This document shows, piece by piece, positions 53,861 to 64,000 of a stretch of DNA of 64,000 nt. Source of the DNA: Gonocerus acuteangulatus (lineage: Eukaryota; Arthropoda; Insecta; Hemiptera; Coreidae); contig OX328123.1 in NCBI GenBank assembly GCA_946811695.1, positions 47,204,253 through 47,268,252 on the forward strand. The letters run 5' to 3'. The notes under the pieces are model-generated. The model was not told where the DNA came from. It did not search any database and saw only the letters and a program-made list of their open reading frames with translations. Positions within the stretch are counted from its first letter, which is position 1. Every line of letters starts with the position of its first letter. The position numbers and the translations under genes were made by a program.

Positions 53861-55096
53861 CTAGGGGTTGGGTAAAACTTGGAGGGATAGAAGGTGGTGG
53901 AAGAGTCGGGATTTAAAGGTTTCAAGGTTGGTAGAATGGCGGACAGACTGAGGTAAGGAATTCCATAGCGAGGTGGCACGGGTGACGAATGATTTTTCGA
54001 ATATTGCTGTTCGGTGGGAAGGAATATAAAGATCGGAAGGACGAGATCGGGTGTTACGGGAGTGAACCGAGGATTTAAATTTAAGAAGTTGAAAAATATA
54101 AGAAGGTCTACGGGATTGAATTACTTGGTAAAGGACTGAGCCGAGGAAGTACTGACGACGATAAAGAGGGAATCTGGGGATCCCGAGGATAAAACGAATG
54201 AAACAGTTCATGAGGCGTTTCAGTTTTGCCTCGAGATCGCCAGAAAGTCCACCGTACACCAAACAACCATAGTCAAACTGGGGGAATAATAGGGAAGTTA
54301 CGAGGAGTTGACGGGTCTTTGTTGGCAGGAGATGGCGGGAGAGGTTGAGCTGTCTCAGGATAAATATGGACCGACGGGAAATTTGGGAAATATGATTTTC
54401 CCAGGAAAGGTTCTGATCAAATATGATCCCAAGATTTTTAACTGATTTACAATATTTTATAGGGATGCTGTTAAGGTAAAGGGCTGGAAAAGGGGAAGTA
54501 GAACTTATGAGGGATTGGGAGCCTATAACAATGGCTTTGGATTTGTCTGGATTCAGGGAAAGCTTATTACCTGCAGCCCAAGCATTGATGTTGTTAAGAT
54601 CTACTTGCAGCTTGTCTACAGCATCTCGTAGCAAAGAGGGCTTAAAGGATAGGTAGATTTGGGTATCGTCAGCGTAAAGATGAAACTTGGAATGAACTAT
54701 GGAAAGAGGAAGATCATTGATGTAAACAGAAAATAGAGTTGGGGATAACGAGGAGCCCTGCGGTACACCACGGGAAAGAGGAAGAGGGCTAGAAGGATTG
54801 CTGACGGGGATGACCACGTATTGGGATCGATTGGATAGAAAGGATTGGAACCAGCTAATGGCACTGTTGGAAAAGGAAAGAGATTGGAGTTTGGTGAGGA
54901 GGATTTCTTCTCTGTCATGACGTAAGAGGGTATAGTTGGGAAGGGAAACTCGAGAGGAAGGGATAAAAGGTTTGAGCCAGGTTTCCGTAACAGCTATAAT
55001 ATGATGAAAATATTCGTTAAAATACAGGAGGAATTCATCATAGTGTGCAAGAAGGGATTGGGCGTTAACGTGACTGGATATCAGGACATTAGTCAT
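53861..55096 (-). pseudogene. CR1-type ORF2 with in-frame internal deletion
   Basis: An open frame of 411 codons. Residues 1-62 are the N-terminus of the AP-like endonuclease (HVNAQSLLAHYDEFL, IIAVTETWLKP, NYTLLRHDR). From residue 63 the text jumps straight into the RT palm (LLTKLQSLSFSNSAISWFQS), then VPQGSSLSPTLFSVYINDLP, the catalytic YADDTQIYL, LGIIFDQNLSWENHISQI and the CR1-like tail ATSLWNSLPQSVRHS. A full ORF2 would be roughly twice as long, so most of the endonuclease, the linker and the RT fingers are gone, yet the frame is kept. RNase H is absent, as expected for CR1. It cannot be an active polymerase. Confidence 0.82.
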
Positions 55097-55475
55097 GACG
55101 GGGATTTATGGAAAAATAAACTCAGGAAGAAGTTGTTGGGTGTGGAACTGATGGAAGAAAAAAGGAAGTGGATGGAACATACAATATACAAATACTAATT
55201 ACATTCGAATAATTATAAAAACCAAAAACTAAATATTTACCAAAATAGCAATAATTAAAATCAAAATAATAATACTGACCAGTATAAAATAAGTAACAAA
55301 AATATCTGGATACTAAGTGAAAATTACCTCTGGCAGATGAATAAATATAATTTCTAATTATATAGCATATAAAAGTCCTTAATAAAAATATAAATATTAA
55401 ATTTGTTTTAATGAAAAATAAAAGAAAATAAAAGGCTCTGTTAGGGGAAGAGATGAGGAGACTGATAAAATTGCG

Positions 55476-55740
55476 TCAAGGAAATACATCAAGATCTTCG
55501 GAACTGTTAACAATAACAACCGGATGACCATCACTTCGACGGCACTTGACTCGACCACCGCTAAACCAGAGGTACTTGATCTTGTCTGCAGATTTATTCT
55601 GTCTGGCCAACCAATAAAGGTGTTTATTTGTAGGAGTCATCGCTTCGCCGATGTAGATTCTGATGGAGTCGATGTCCGTCGAACCTAAGTTATTATGTAG
55701 CTCCTATTTTATGTATGGCGTTTCTTTGATGGACAGGTCT
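55476..55740 (-). pseudogene. CR1-type ORF1 C-terminal part (FP-like domain)
   Basis: Reading leftward: DLSIKETPYIK, a stop, then ELHNNLGSTDIDSIRIYIGE, AMTPTNKHLYWLARQ, KIKYLWFSGGRVKCR and VVIVNSSEDLDVF before TGA (55476-55478). This follows the conserved FP25K-like C-terminus of arthropod CR1 ORF1 proteins (E.LTP....L......KYVW...G.I..R......I.....DL). An A tract on the minus strand (55742-55762) ends the match. One internal stop shows decay. Confidence 0.65.
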
Positions 55741-56326
55741 TATTTTTTTTTTTTTTTTTTTTATAATTTCACTGTTTTGGAACATTTCTTGTATACAGTA
55801 TTAATAATTCGCCTTCGACCTGGTACGAAATCTTCACTTTCTAAAATACATGCACTGTTCCCTCCAACTAAGGGCTTTCGAATGGTCACCGTCCGCTAAT
55901 CGCGATGGATCAACTGTTTTGGAGGTATTTAACAAAACATACCAAAAGCGTAAATACCCTAATAACTGTTTTCAAAACATAACAAAAATTTACTTATCTC
56001 AGTCAGCATAAATTGCAAAAATATAAACGATTCTTCAAGTCCCTCCATTATTATCAAACAGAAGAAAGGCACAAACTGGTTTCCTTCTTATTTTAAGGGG
56101 CGAATGCGCTAAACTTAAATCAAAATATAACAGTTTTAGTGACTTTAAAAAATGTAAATGAGTTACGAGTTACACTACAATACTACAGCTCATAACTCTA
56201 CTCCAAAACGTCTCTCTCCTTTCTTCCATTTCGAATTTTTTTTTTTTCATATGGTTCTCTACTGTCAAAATCCTTTACGCGTTCCCAAATACGTACGTAC
56301 TTATGAAGTAATTCTCTACCACAAAG

Positions 56327-56328
<2 letters not shown>
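55741..56328. other. Spacer, nothing recognised
   Basis: Starts with a T21 tract; otherwise no gene. Confidence 0.5.

Positions 56329-56371
<43 letters not shown>
56329..56371. repeat. (TA)n microsatellite
   Basis: About 21 TA units, no recognised element body around it. Confidence 0.95.
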
Positions 56372-56378
<7 letters not shown>

Positions 56379-56529
56379 TTTTAATTTTAGAAAATTAACT
56401 ACTTTTACAGACCAAATACAAGCACCACGTATACTACAGCAGTCTTATTTAAAGACAACAAGAAGACTTTACTAAAAGTGGCTACCGGTCAAGACATGAC
56501 CCGTTAAAAGTACAAATAATAAAAACCAT

Positions 56530-56589
56530 TTGCGCTAATGGCCAAGATTTGTCGATGCGCCGTAAAAAAATAAAAAAATAAAAAAAATA
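56530..56589 (+). mobile_element. 5'-truncated SINE (3' 45 bp plus A-rich tail)
   Basis: GCGCTAATGGCCAAGATTTG plus TCGATGCGCCG and an A-rich tail, flanked by the perfect 12-bp duplication AATAAAAACCAT (56518-56529, 56590-56601). The tRNA head is missing. Confidence 0.88.
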
Positions 56590-56601
56590 AATAAAAACCA
56601 T

Positions 56602-56982
56602 AACAAAAATGTTAAAATTTTAGTGGCTAAGGGAACATTCTGGAAATTAGGGAAATAAGTTGGCTGATAAGAAAAAATCAGTTTCAGAATAAGATAAAAG
56701 GTCAAAAACATAATGCAAGCTAAAAAGTTACAAAATATGGAAAAACGCAAGTTGGTCAGTCCACGGCATTTGTCTAAGGTAAGTGCTTAATACAAGTTAT
56801 AGATAAATTTAAAATGTTTATCTTCCCAATAATACTACTTATTTTCGAATAATATAAAATACCATTGATTCAAACAAAAACAAAAAAAAAAATGTTGTTA
56901 AACACTGTCTCAATTACTGAAAAAAGTGGTTCCTAGTAATCCAATGGATCAATCAATTGGTTCCCAATGGATCTTTTTTTTT

Positions 56983-57038
<56 letters not shown>

Positions 57039-57407
57039 ATATACATATACAAATTAGATCTTTAGAAGCGTAGTTCCAATATGTGTCCCACGCAAAACCA
57101 TCTGCATGCACCGATTTTGCTGTTGAATAAACTCGTTTATAAAGGAATGCAATATATTGTTTCGTGCCGAGAACCAGAAACGCATTAAGAGACAATAGAA
57201 ACTCAGAAAGCGGTCATTTATCGGGTCGTATCTAGCTCTTTATCTTAGAAAAACAAACAATCCCTATTCATTGCTTATCAGAAGCAGAAAAGGTTGATTA
57301 TTTGAAAATAAATCCGTCCTTCGTTTATAAGGAATTGGTCGATAGTGGTGGTAAAAAAAAATAATCTAAACAAACCCCTTTTGTAATATATTGTCGATAT
57401 ATTACAA
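56602..57407. other. No gene; (TA)n at 56988-57047
   Basis: AT-rich sequence with an interrupted (TA)n tract (TACATATACA breaks). Nothing else recognised. Confidence 0.5.
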
Positions 57408-57680
57408 AAGTCCGTCAGGAGCTGCAATAATAAGAACATTCCTCAGAAGGTAGTCTACGCTATATTAAAACCATGAATAGCTTTTTTTTTTCAGACATAA
57501 TTCTTGGCCATTAGCGCCGACATCCAGGGTGCAGCCAGGGCCCTGAGATGAGAAAATTCCTGCCGCCGGTGGGGATCGAACCCACCATCTCCCGCTTATG
57601 AATCCAGCGCGCTAGCCACTAGACCACGGCAGACCCCAAAACATAAATAGTTTTGCTCTTTTAGCGCGGTTACTCCCTAC
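57408..57680 (+). mobile_element. Family A 5' fragment, split by a SINE
   Basis: AAAGTCCGTCAGGAGCTGCA at 57408 and following text match the first 130 bp of family A copy 2. The match resumes after the SINE (57638 onward, AAATAGTTTTGCTCTTTT). Confidence 0.7.
57481..57637 (-). mobile_element. tRNA-derived SINE nested in family A fragment
   Basis: Same family as 44443: head GGTCTGCCGTGGTCTAGTGG on the minus strand, B box GGTTCGATCCC, end ATGTCGGCGCTAATGGCC. The flanks AAAACCATGAATAG and AAAACATAAATAG are a slightly diverged duplication. Confidence 0.8.
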
Positions 57681-57689
57681 CTCCATAGG

Positions 57690-57795
57690 GAGAACCCGAT
57701 TATGAGGTTGACCTCACGACGCAATCCCGAAGTGCCGACTAGAAATTTTCTCGTTTCAGACCCCATAGATCACGAAAATATAGGTGGTTCAAATT

Positions 57796-57876
<81 letters not shown>

Positions 57877-59108
57877 GCTGGTCTGTTCGCGCTCTAGCAA
57901 GCTCAAAAATGGCCCGATTTTGATGAAATTTAGTACAAAAATCTGTCGTCTAATTTGAAAGGTCAAGTTCGTTGGCCAGCAGAATCCGCCCACTGGAAGA
58001 TAGTGTTTGGGGCAAAATTCGCCCAAAAAAATCGTAACGCTTACGTTTTTGAGTTCATATGCTTGCAGGTACTTTTTTTTATAGGTTTCTTAACATAGGA
58101 AAACGAATGAAACCATTTTTAAGGCGATATCTGTAACCGTTTCTGAGAAAAGTGGAATCAATGTTTTTGTAGATCATTATTTTTTTGTGGGTACTTAGAA
58201 TCATGGGATTCAATTGATATATTTTCTACATCTTGGAAACTAATCCCAACTAAGATGTTTAAATTTTGGTTATATTTGGAGTTAAGGAAGTATGCGAAAA
58301 AAATTATTTTATGAATAGACATGAAAAGTTTTCGGATCTTTATACATTTTTCGTAAATATCTCGATAACGGTTGGAAAATCGTGGTAAGTGGAAGGTTAC
58401 CATTCGAATGCTTACTAAATTCTCTACAAAAAAGGTTCTGAAGTAATATTCGATGGGGCAACGTCAATCAGAGATATAAGCGCTTAAAATTTAAAAAGTG
58501 TTTGTTATGTTGTTCTGAAAGGGGTTTTCTCTTTGTTTATCTCACTTTTTAATTGGTTGTTTTTTGTTTTAAATTGCATTTATTAGTAAAATTAGTATTG
58601 TAGTAAAATAAGCTAAGAAACGGTGAAAGGTATTGGTAATAAGTTTGGAAAGGCTGTGGTAATCAAGATGGCTGTGGCTAGTCATGATGACGTATGCCTG
58701 GTTTGTTTTGAATTCTCCTATCTATATAACCTTCCTCATAGCCTCCAACTGAAGTTATCGTTATTTCTTATTTTATAGAAAGATTTAACCCACAACAGAA
58801 TGGAATCTTATTCGCCATGAAGCACATATTTACAGTTGATTATAACAGTAAAACGAATTTGCTTGTAAAACAAGATAGTTAAAGTGACAACGAATTTTTA
58901 GTTGTTAGGATAGGTCCTTCTCAGCAGTAGTCGAAGAGTAAGTACGTTTTCAGTACATAATTGTATTGACTTATACAGATTAAGAATTATCCTCATCTGT
59001 GTAATTTGGCTTCTGTCAGTTTCCTGTGATTTGTGATGCTAATCTATTCCATTTCTTCGAGATGTACGTAACCGCACTAAGATGACGCAGTTCCTGCGAG
59101 TCGGACTT
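57690..59108 (-). mobile_element. Family B element, near full length (1.4 kb)
   Basis: On the minus strand it starts GTCCGACTCGCAGGAACTGC (59108). It runs through TTCATCAAAATCGGGCC-like text and a (TA)n tract (57799-57872, with one break), and ends near GGTTGACCTCA. A small hairpin CTCCCT/AGGGAG lies just left (57670-57690). Non-coding. The 5' motif resembles that of family A. Confidence 0.6.
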
Positions 59109-59154
59109 TTTATTTGTAATGAACTGACTCAATGTACACGGGAAATCTGATACA

Positions 59155-59395
59155 GTGCCCATGTTCACCGCTCCTAGTGGTAGAAGCAATTAAAACTAGT
59201 AATTCGGGTGTGGCGTAAACGTCCCTCCTAATGAATCGATTAGGTTTATTTTTACTACTTTATTTTTTTTATATGACCCCAATTAATACCGAGTTACGAT
59301 TAAATATAACCAAAATTGTGGCCTATATAGGCAAATTACTGTTTTTTGTCTGGGGTAAACCTCCTCCCGCTGGGCCAATTTTTTTTTGTTCTTGT
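59155..59395 (+). mobile_element. Family A internal fragment
   Basis: Contains CTCCTAGTGGTAGAAGC and one tandem unit (CTAATGAATCGATTAGGTTT to TCTGGGGTAAACCTCC). Confidence 0.55.
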
Positions 59396-59703
59396 TTTAA
59401 GGCATGCCAGCCACACGGTCGATTTATGCCTTGATTGGGGTGACAGATAGCGCCACCACCACCGACCAGGCGAGAGCACGCCCACCGATATCGTAGGCCC
59501 CTCACTAGATGAGGGTTTACAGTAAACTGCAGATATTACATGACATGAGCAAGTGGCCGAGGGTCTGTTCGGTGGGACCAGGCCGACCAGACCCTCCAAG
59601 CTCATGGACCCTTTGGTCCTGAGGGCCCACGACACCGGAAGACCCACCCCCACCCGACCGGCACCATGCCGGAGCAGGGTCACCCCCATCACCCCAATCA
59701 ATA
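59396..59703. other. GC-rich insertion-like block
   Basis: Much higher G+C than the flanks. TTGATTGGGGTGAC (59431) faces CATCACCCCAATCAA near 59687-59701, suggesting inverted ends. The minus-strand 121-codon frame has no domain I know. Confidence 0.4.
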
Positions 59704-59897
59704 ATAGTTAATGTTTAAATGAGGCTGATTCTATGGATTAATATGTTTTAGAATTAATTATAATGAAATTGTTGCTATTTAATTCACATGTTTTAGCAAA
59801 TATATTTCTAAAATGACATCATAAAATTTACTTTTAGATTTTTCTTTTCGTACTATTTTAACTATTTAAATTTTTGAAATTAATTGTATATTTTTTA

Positions 59898-60110
59898 GGA
59901 GACCCGGTAGCCGTGAGGGTTAAGGCGTGAGCTCTTAACACTCTGTGCCAAAGGTCGTGGGTTCGATTCCCACTAGGGGCGGTGGCTTTTCTTTCGAAAA
60001 AAGAAAAGGCATCACCCCTATCCTGGCTAGAAAAGGGTGGTAACCTATAGATAACCCGTCCTAAAATTCGTAGTTAATAATAAATGGACGTTAAAATTTA
60101 AATAAATAAA
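59898..60110 (+). mobile_element. tRNA-headed SINE, second family
   Basis: Head GGAGACCCGGTAGCCGTGAG with A box TAGCCGTGAGGG and B box GGTTCGATTCC at a spacing that allows a long variable arm (Leu/Ser-like). The body has GGGTGGTAACCTATAGATAA and the tail is A-rich. It abuts the 3' end of the LINE. Confidence 0.75.
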
Positions 60111-62028
60111 AGTATATTTTTTAGACAAAGTAATAATTTATTGACTTGAATGGGACTGTTACCTAAGATTTCCTCGACATCTGATGAGAGCCGAAGTTCA
60201 TCTCTTTGTTCTTTATAAATTCGACGCTCAATAAAAATATGCTTGACAGTTATAAATACTCCGCATGTTGGGCAAATGGGCTGTGCCTCTCTGGTCATCA
60301 GATATCCATGAGTCAGTCGGGTATGACCAATGCGCAGTCTTGCCATAGCAACCTCATCCTTCCTCTGGCCTGTAAAAGAAGTCTTCCATGCCCTGACACC
60401 TCCTTTAATTTCCCTTAGCTTGTTATTGTTCTGCTCATACCACCTAGTGTACCAGGAAATCCACATCTTGGACTTTATGTGTGCGTGAATATCTAAAAAG
60501 GGGACTTTTTTGTATGGTATTCCATAAGAAACGGCTGACTTTGCTGCCTGGTCTACTTCATCATTTTCGGTTATGCCACAGTGACCAGGAATCCAAGAAA
60601 AGACAACTGAAACATTGCTTGTTCTGAGTGTTTCTAGGCGCTCCAAAATGTTGACAACAAGTGGATGGTCAGAAAGGGGGTTATTTATTGCTAGGAGTGC
60701 TGAGAGTGAATCGGCGAAGATTGATACGTGTCTTTCCTGAGGGATTATTATAGATAATGCTTTGTAAATAGCTAGAAGTTCAGCGGTAAATATGCTACTA
60801 ATTGAATCTAATTGGAATTTATCTGATCTGATTTCACAATTGAATGCCGCTCCGACCCAGAAGTCATCTTTGGATCCGTCTGTGAATATATGAGTTGATG
60901 GGGGAAGTGATTTTTTTAGTTTAATATACTCTTTCTGAAATATAATAGGAACAGTGTTTTTCTTAAGGAATTTTGTGAGAGACAAATTAACTTTGGGTTG
61001 GGGTAATTTCCATGGCTCCTTTGCTGGGCTACATTAAACAATATTTCTTTAATTCTTCTTGGAAATGATCTTTTGATGTTATTACTCTGTCTGTGAGGGT
61101 GAATAAGTTGAAAGTTAGGAGAAAAATAATTATTTAAAGGGTGATTAGGGGACGCAAGAACATTATAATAAAAGGAAACTGCCAGGAACATTCGTCGATA
61201 TTGCAGCGGAGGTTCTCCTGCCTCAGCACACACGCTGATGACAGGACTAGACCGGAATGCACCGGTCACCAATCTCAGGCCTGAGTTATGGATACTCTCT
61301 ATCATGTTTAATACTCTCGGGGAAGCGGAATCATATGCTATACACCCGTAGACGATTTTTGATCTTATATAGCTCCGGTATAATGTCATCATACTTTTCC
61401 TATCAGCAACCCAAGATGTGTTAGTAAGGCATTTCAACAGATTTAAAGACCTATTGCAATTATTTCTCAAGGATTTAATATGGGCAACCCAATTTAAACA
61501 TCTATCAAATAATACACCCAAATAACGAACGATATCTTTATTTTGGATTATTTGATCGTTAATTCGCAGACTGAGTTGTTCACTAACTTTCCTTCTTGTA
61601 AACAATATACTTTCAGTTTTTAAGGGAGAAATGCGAAAGCCACGATTTAGAAACCAATTACTGATTTTGTCCAAATTCTTTTGCATTGTTTCATATAAGT
61701 AAACAACCGACTTGTCCGCAAGATATATAACTAAGTCGTCGGCGTATAACATGGATTTAACTGGTAAATCACTGTGACGGAGAACGGGACTGATAGCAAT
61801 AGAGAAAAGAAGTGCAGACAGTACCCCGCCTTGAGGAACACCGTTTTCTTGCTTGAATTATTAAGATAGAACAGAACCACACCGAACTTGAAAAGTCCTT
61901 TCTTTCAAATAATTGATAATAAATGCCAGCATGTGCCCCTGTATCCCTATTTCCTCTAGGCGATCAATAATATAACGCCGCCGTACGCGATCAAAAGCGT
62001 TTTCCAAGTCGATAAATACTGCAAGCAC
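60098..62028 (-). pseudogene. RNase H-bearing LINE ORF2, 3' half
   Basis: Reverse transcriptase: VLAVFIDLENAFDRVRRRYI, a stop in CGSVLS*, then NGVPQGGVLSALLFSIAI and the catalytic MLYADDLVIYL (61752), thumb LGVLFDRCLNWVAHI. A frameshift near 60950 leads into RNase H: HIFTDGSKDD, FTAELLAIYKAL, IFADSLSALLAI, FSWIPGHCGITENDEVDQ, and the end motif CPTCGVFITVKHIF with the last Cys replaced by Arg. It is the same domain order as the LINE at 48160-51635. Inactive because of the stop, the frameshift and the inserted element upstream. Confidence 0.85.
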
Positions 62029-62119
62029 TTGAGGTTGGACTCATGACGGAATTTTTGAAAACTTTCTTCAAATCTTTATCGATCTTACCTAGTAGACACC
62101 GAAAATGACCCCCGTTAAA

Positions 62120-62174
<55 letters not shown>

Positions 62175-63224
62175 TGTTAACACGATAGCGGCCAGAGTTT
62201 TTGTTTTTTCGTCACGAAACTTGGTATATAGCATTCAATTAGCAAACGATTGAACGAGTTCGTTAACCACCAAAGTCGGTCCACCGGAAGGGGGGTTTAC
62301 CCCGAACCCAAAACACTAATTTGACTATGTCAGCCGTAATATTTGTTATATTTCAACGAAACTTGGTATTCGTAGTGGTAATATAGAGAGAAAAGTGAGA
62401 TATAAAAATGAACTAAATCGGTTCATTAGAAGGGGGGGGGGTTTACTCCGGACCCACAATACCAATTCGCCACTAACAGCCGTGATTTTTGGTATATTTC
62501 AACGGAACTCGGTATTCGTAGTGGTAATCCACAGGTAAATAACTGTTGTAAAAGTAAACTAAATCGGTTCATTAGGAGGGGGGGTTACTCCGGACCCACA
62601 ATACCAATTCGCCACTACCAGCAGTGATTTTTGGTATATTTCGACGAAACTCGGCATTCGTAGTGTTAATCTACAGGTAAATATGTGTTGTAAAAATAAA
62701 CTAAATCGGTTCATTAGAAGGGGGGGTTTACTCCTGACCCAAATTCTTAATATGCTCATACCGGTCGTAATTTCTGCTGTATTGTAACGAAACGCGGTAT
62801 ACGTCGTGGGTAACTCATGAGAAAGAAGTGTTGTAGAAATGAGCTGAATCGGTCAATCGGAAAGCGGGGGTTTAATTTGTAATATATTTCAATAGAAAAG
62901 CCCGTCAGACGTAGGTTCACAAAGCCGCCGCAAGGAGCGCTTTCTACCACTAGAGTGACTGTATCCTGTTCCTGCGTTAGATCAAAATACGATAATATGA
63001 GGTTTTTTGTATTTATTACGAAGTGTAATAGGTATCATGTGTAAACATAACTCTGGAAGCAAATTATTAATTGATCAGTTAGTCATTACAAATTTAAAAG
63101 AGAACTATTCATGTTTTTATTTTATTTATGTAGGATATTTTAAGCAAATTGTTCTGGAAAGCAATCTACACTACCCAAATTCTGAGGAAAGTGCTTAGTT
63201 ATGCAGCTCCTGCGTGACGGACTT
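62029..63224 (-). mobile_element. Family A element, copy 3, inside the LINE
   Basis: On the minus strand it starts TCCGTCACGCAGGAGCTGCA (63221), carries four to five tandem 120-bp units, a (TA)n tract (62122-62170) and the GTTAAAATTT block, and stops at CTCAA without the terminal hairpin seen in copies 1 and 2. Removing it rejoins the LINE frame. Confidence 0.7.
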
Positions 63225-64000
63225 TTATTATTATTGAATGATTCATTTATATCAGTTTCAAGTCTAACAAGGTTATCCCTGGTTATAACTTCGACGATTC
63301 CTAAATTCACTTTGCCATGACTCCAGTAAACCTTTTGACTCTATGATCCATTTTAGCCTATTGATAATCATTTTTTCCAGTAATTTACAATCTGAGCAAG
63401 TTAGGGAGATGAAGCAATAATTAGCGGCTATATCTGTATATGAACGGCTTGTCTTTTTTCGGTATAGGAACGTTTACAGATTTTTTCCAGATAATAGGGA
63501 AGCTACCTGACAAATAGATTTTATTTAAAAAAGCGAGAAGTATTTTTTTATTATTTGGAGTCAGATTTTTAATCATACTAACTGTGATGTTATTAGGACC
63601 TGGTGTAGTATCTTTCCGCGATCTGAGCGCCAAGAAAAACTCGCTGAAAGAAAAGGGGTTATTTAGAGAATCTAATGGATTTGTGTGTATTTCAATGGGG
63701 ATAGCTTCTTTGTTTGATTTAATGTGTAGAAAATTGACATTATAGTTTTCATTTGATGTGTCATGTTGGTAATATTTACCGAGTTCATCTGCTATATTCT
63801 TAGGATCAGTATAAACGGAGTTTCCATTCTTCAATATATTTTCAGGGGCATTGTGACCGCGACCAGTTATTTTTTTAACTGTGTTCCATATCTGAGCTGA
63901 AGGAGTGTTAAAGGTTATCTGAGACAGAAAATTTATCCACGATTCTTTTTTAGATTTTCTAATTATATAACGGGCATTTGTTATAGCTTGCGTATAGTCA
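63225..64000 (-). pseudogene. RNase H-bearing LINE ORF2, 5' half, runs off the window
   Basis: The frame 63421-64000 is open to the window edge: AITNARYIIRKSKKESWINF, SAQIWNTVKKITGRG, then the pre-palm RT with RKDTTPGPNNITVSMIKNL and IWKKSVNVPIPKKDKP. Below 63421 a frame change gives LLEKMIINRLKWIIES..LL and then NLVRLETDINESFNNNK up to the inserted element. The endonuclease and any ORF1 lie beyond the window. Confidence 0.8.

Larger units (their letters stand above)
53691..55740 (-). mobile_element. CR1-type LINE with internal deletion
   Basis: On the minus strand: ORF1 C-terminus (55476-55740), a 380-bp gap, shortened ORF2 (53861-55096), 3' UTR with the hairpin GGGAC-TTCT-GTCCC (53741-53754) and a (TTCA)n tail (53691-53722). 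A stem-loop followed by a short tandem repeat is typical of CR1/L2-group 3' ends. Confidence 0.8.

Noticed and set aside
59336..59701. 121-codon minus-strand frame in the GC-rich block
   Set aside because: GC-rich DNA gives long frames by chance, and half of it overlaps a family A fragment in another orientation.
1..64000. CRISPR arrays, operons, riboswitches or prophage
   Set aside because: No regularly spaced direct repeats of that kind and no prokaryotic gene structure. All regular repeats are microsatellites or transposon parts.

Overview
The window looks like a non-coding, repeat-saturated stretch of an AT-rich arthropod genome. That follows from the repeat mix: a CsRn1-like gypsy element, a CR1-type LINE with an FP-like ORF1, RNase H-bearing LINEs, tRNA- and 5S-headed SINEs, hAT, mariner and Helitron-type DNA elements, and many long (TA)n tracts. 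There are no operons, ribosome binding sites or prokaryotic gene organisation. The species cannot be named from the sequence.

Host genes: only one candidate has good support. It is a small secreted peptide on the minus strand. A signal-peptide exon at 27524-27630 has a good acceptor and a GTACGT donor in phase 1. A terminal exon at 16004-16155 has a good acceptor, a matching phase, a stop, and a polyadenylation signal about 70 bases downstream. Joined they would encode 83 residues across an 11.4 kb intron full of repeats. One orphan ORF at 43973-44350 has weak support.

Layout, left to right. 1.3-2.4 kb: a Helentron-like element (family A). 3.0-5.85 kb: an old hAT element with a perfect 8-bp target-site duplication (TSD), a remnant of the transposase C-terminus and a Helitron fragment. 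6-8.2 kb: mariner, TIR-element and LINE remnants. 8.69-14.43 kb: a non-autonomous hAT element (8-bp TSD, 7/8 match) that received a complete gypsy retrotransposon (8733-13699, TSD GATA). The gypsy element has near-identical LTRs, an open gag and pol, a tRNA-Trp primer site and a UUUAAAC -1 frameshift site. 14.45-14.58 kb: a near-perfect long palindrome. 16-27.6 kb: the putative peptide gene, whose intron holds a canonical Helitron, family A and B elements and duplicated non-coding blocks. 29-35.3 kb: three small hAT elements and another family A copy. 36.7-39.8 kb: family B, a long (TA)n tract and a 1.1 kb foldback. 44-48 kb: SINEs, including a 5S rRNA-derived one whose 3' part resembles that of the tRNA SINEs. 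48.2-51.6 kb: a degraded RNase H-bearing LINE. 52.5-53.6 kb: two related repeats, one carrying a 49-bp insertion with an 11-bp TSD. 53.7-55.7 kb: a CR1-type LINE whose ORF2 has a large in-frame internal deletion. 56.3-60.1 kb: SINEs and family A/B elements. 60.1-64 kb: a second RNase H-bearing LINE, split by a family A element and running off the window end.

The parts do not form a pathway. They interact as layered insertions, which date one another: gypsy is younger than its hAT host, a SINE is younger than a family A fragment, family A is younger than a LINE, and the 49-bp insert is younger than the repeat it sits in. All comparisons were made by eye, without database searches.
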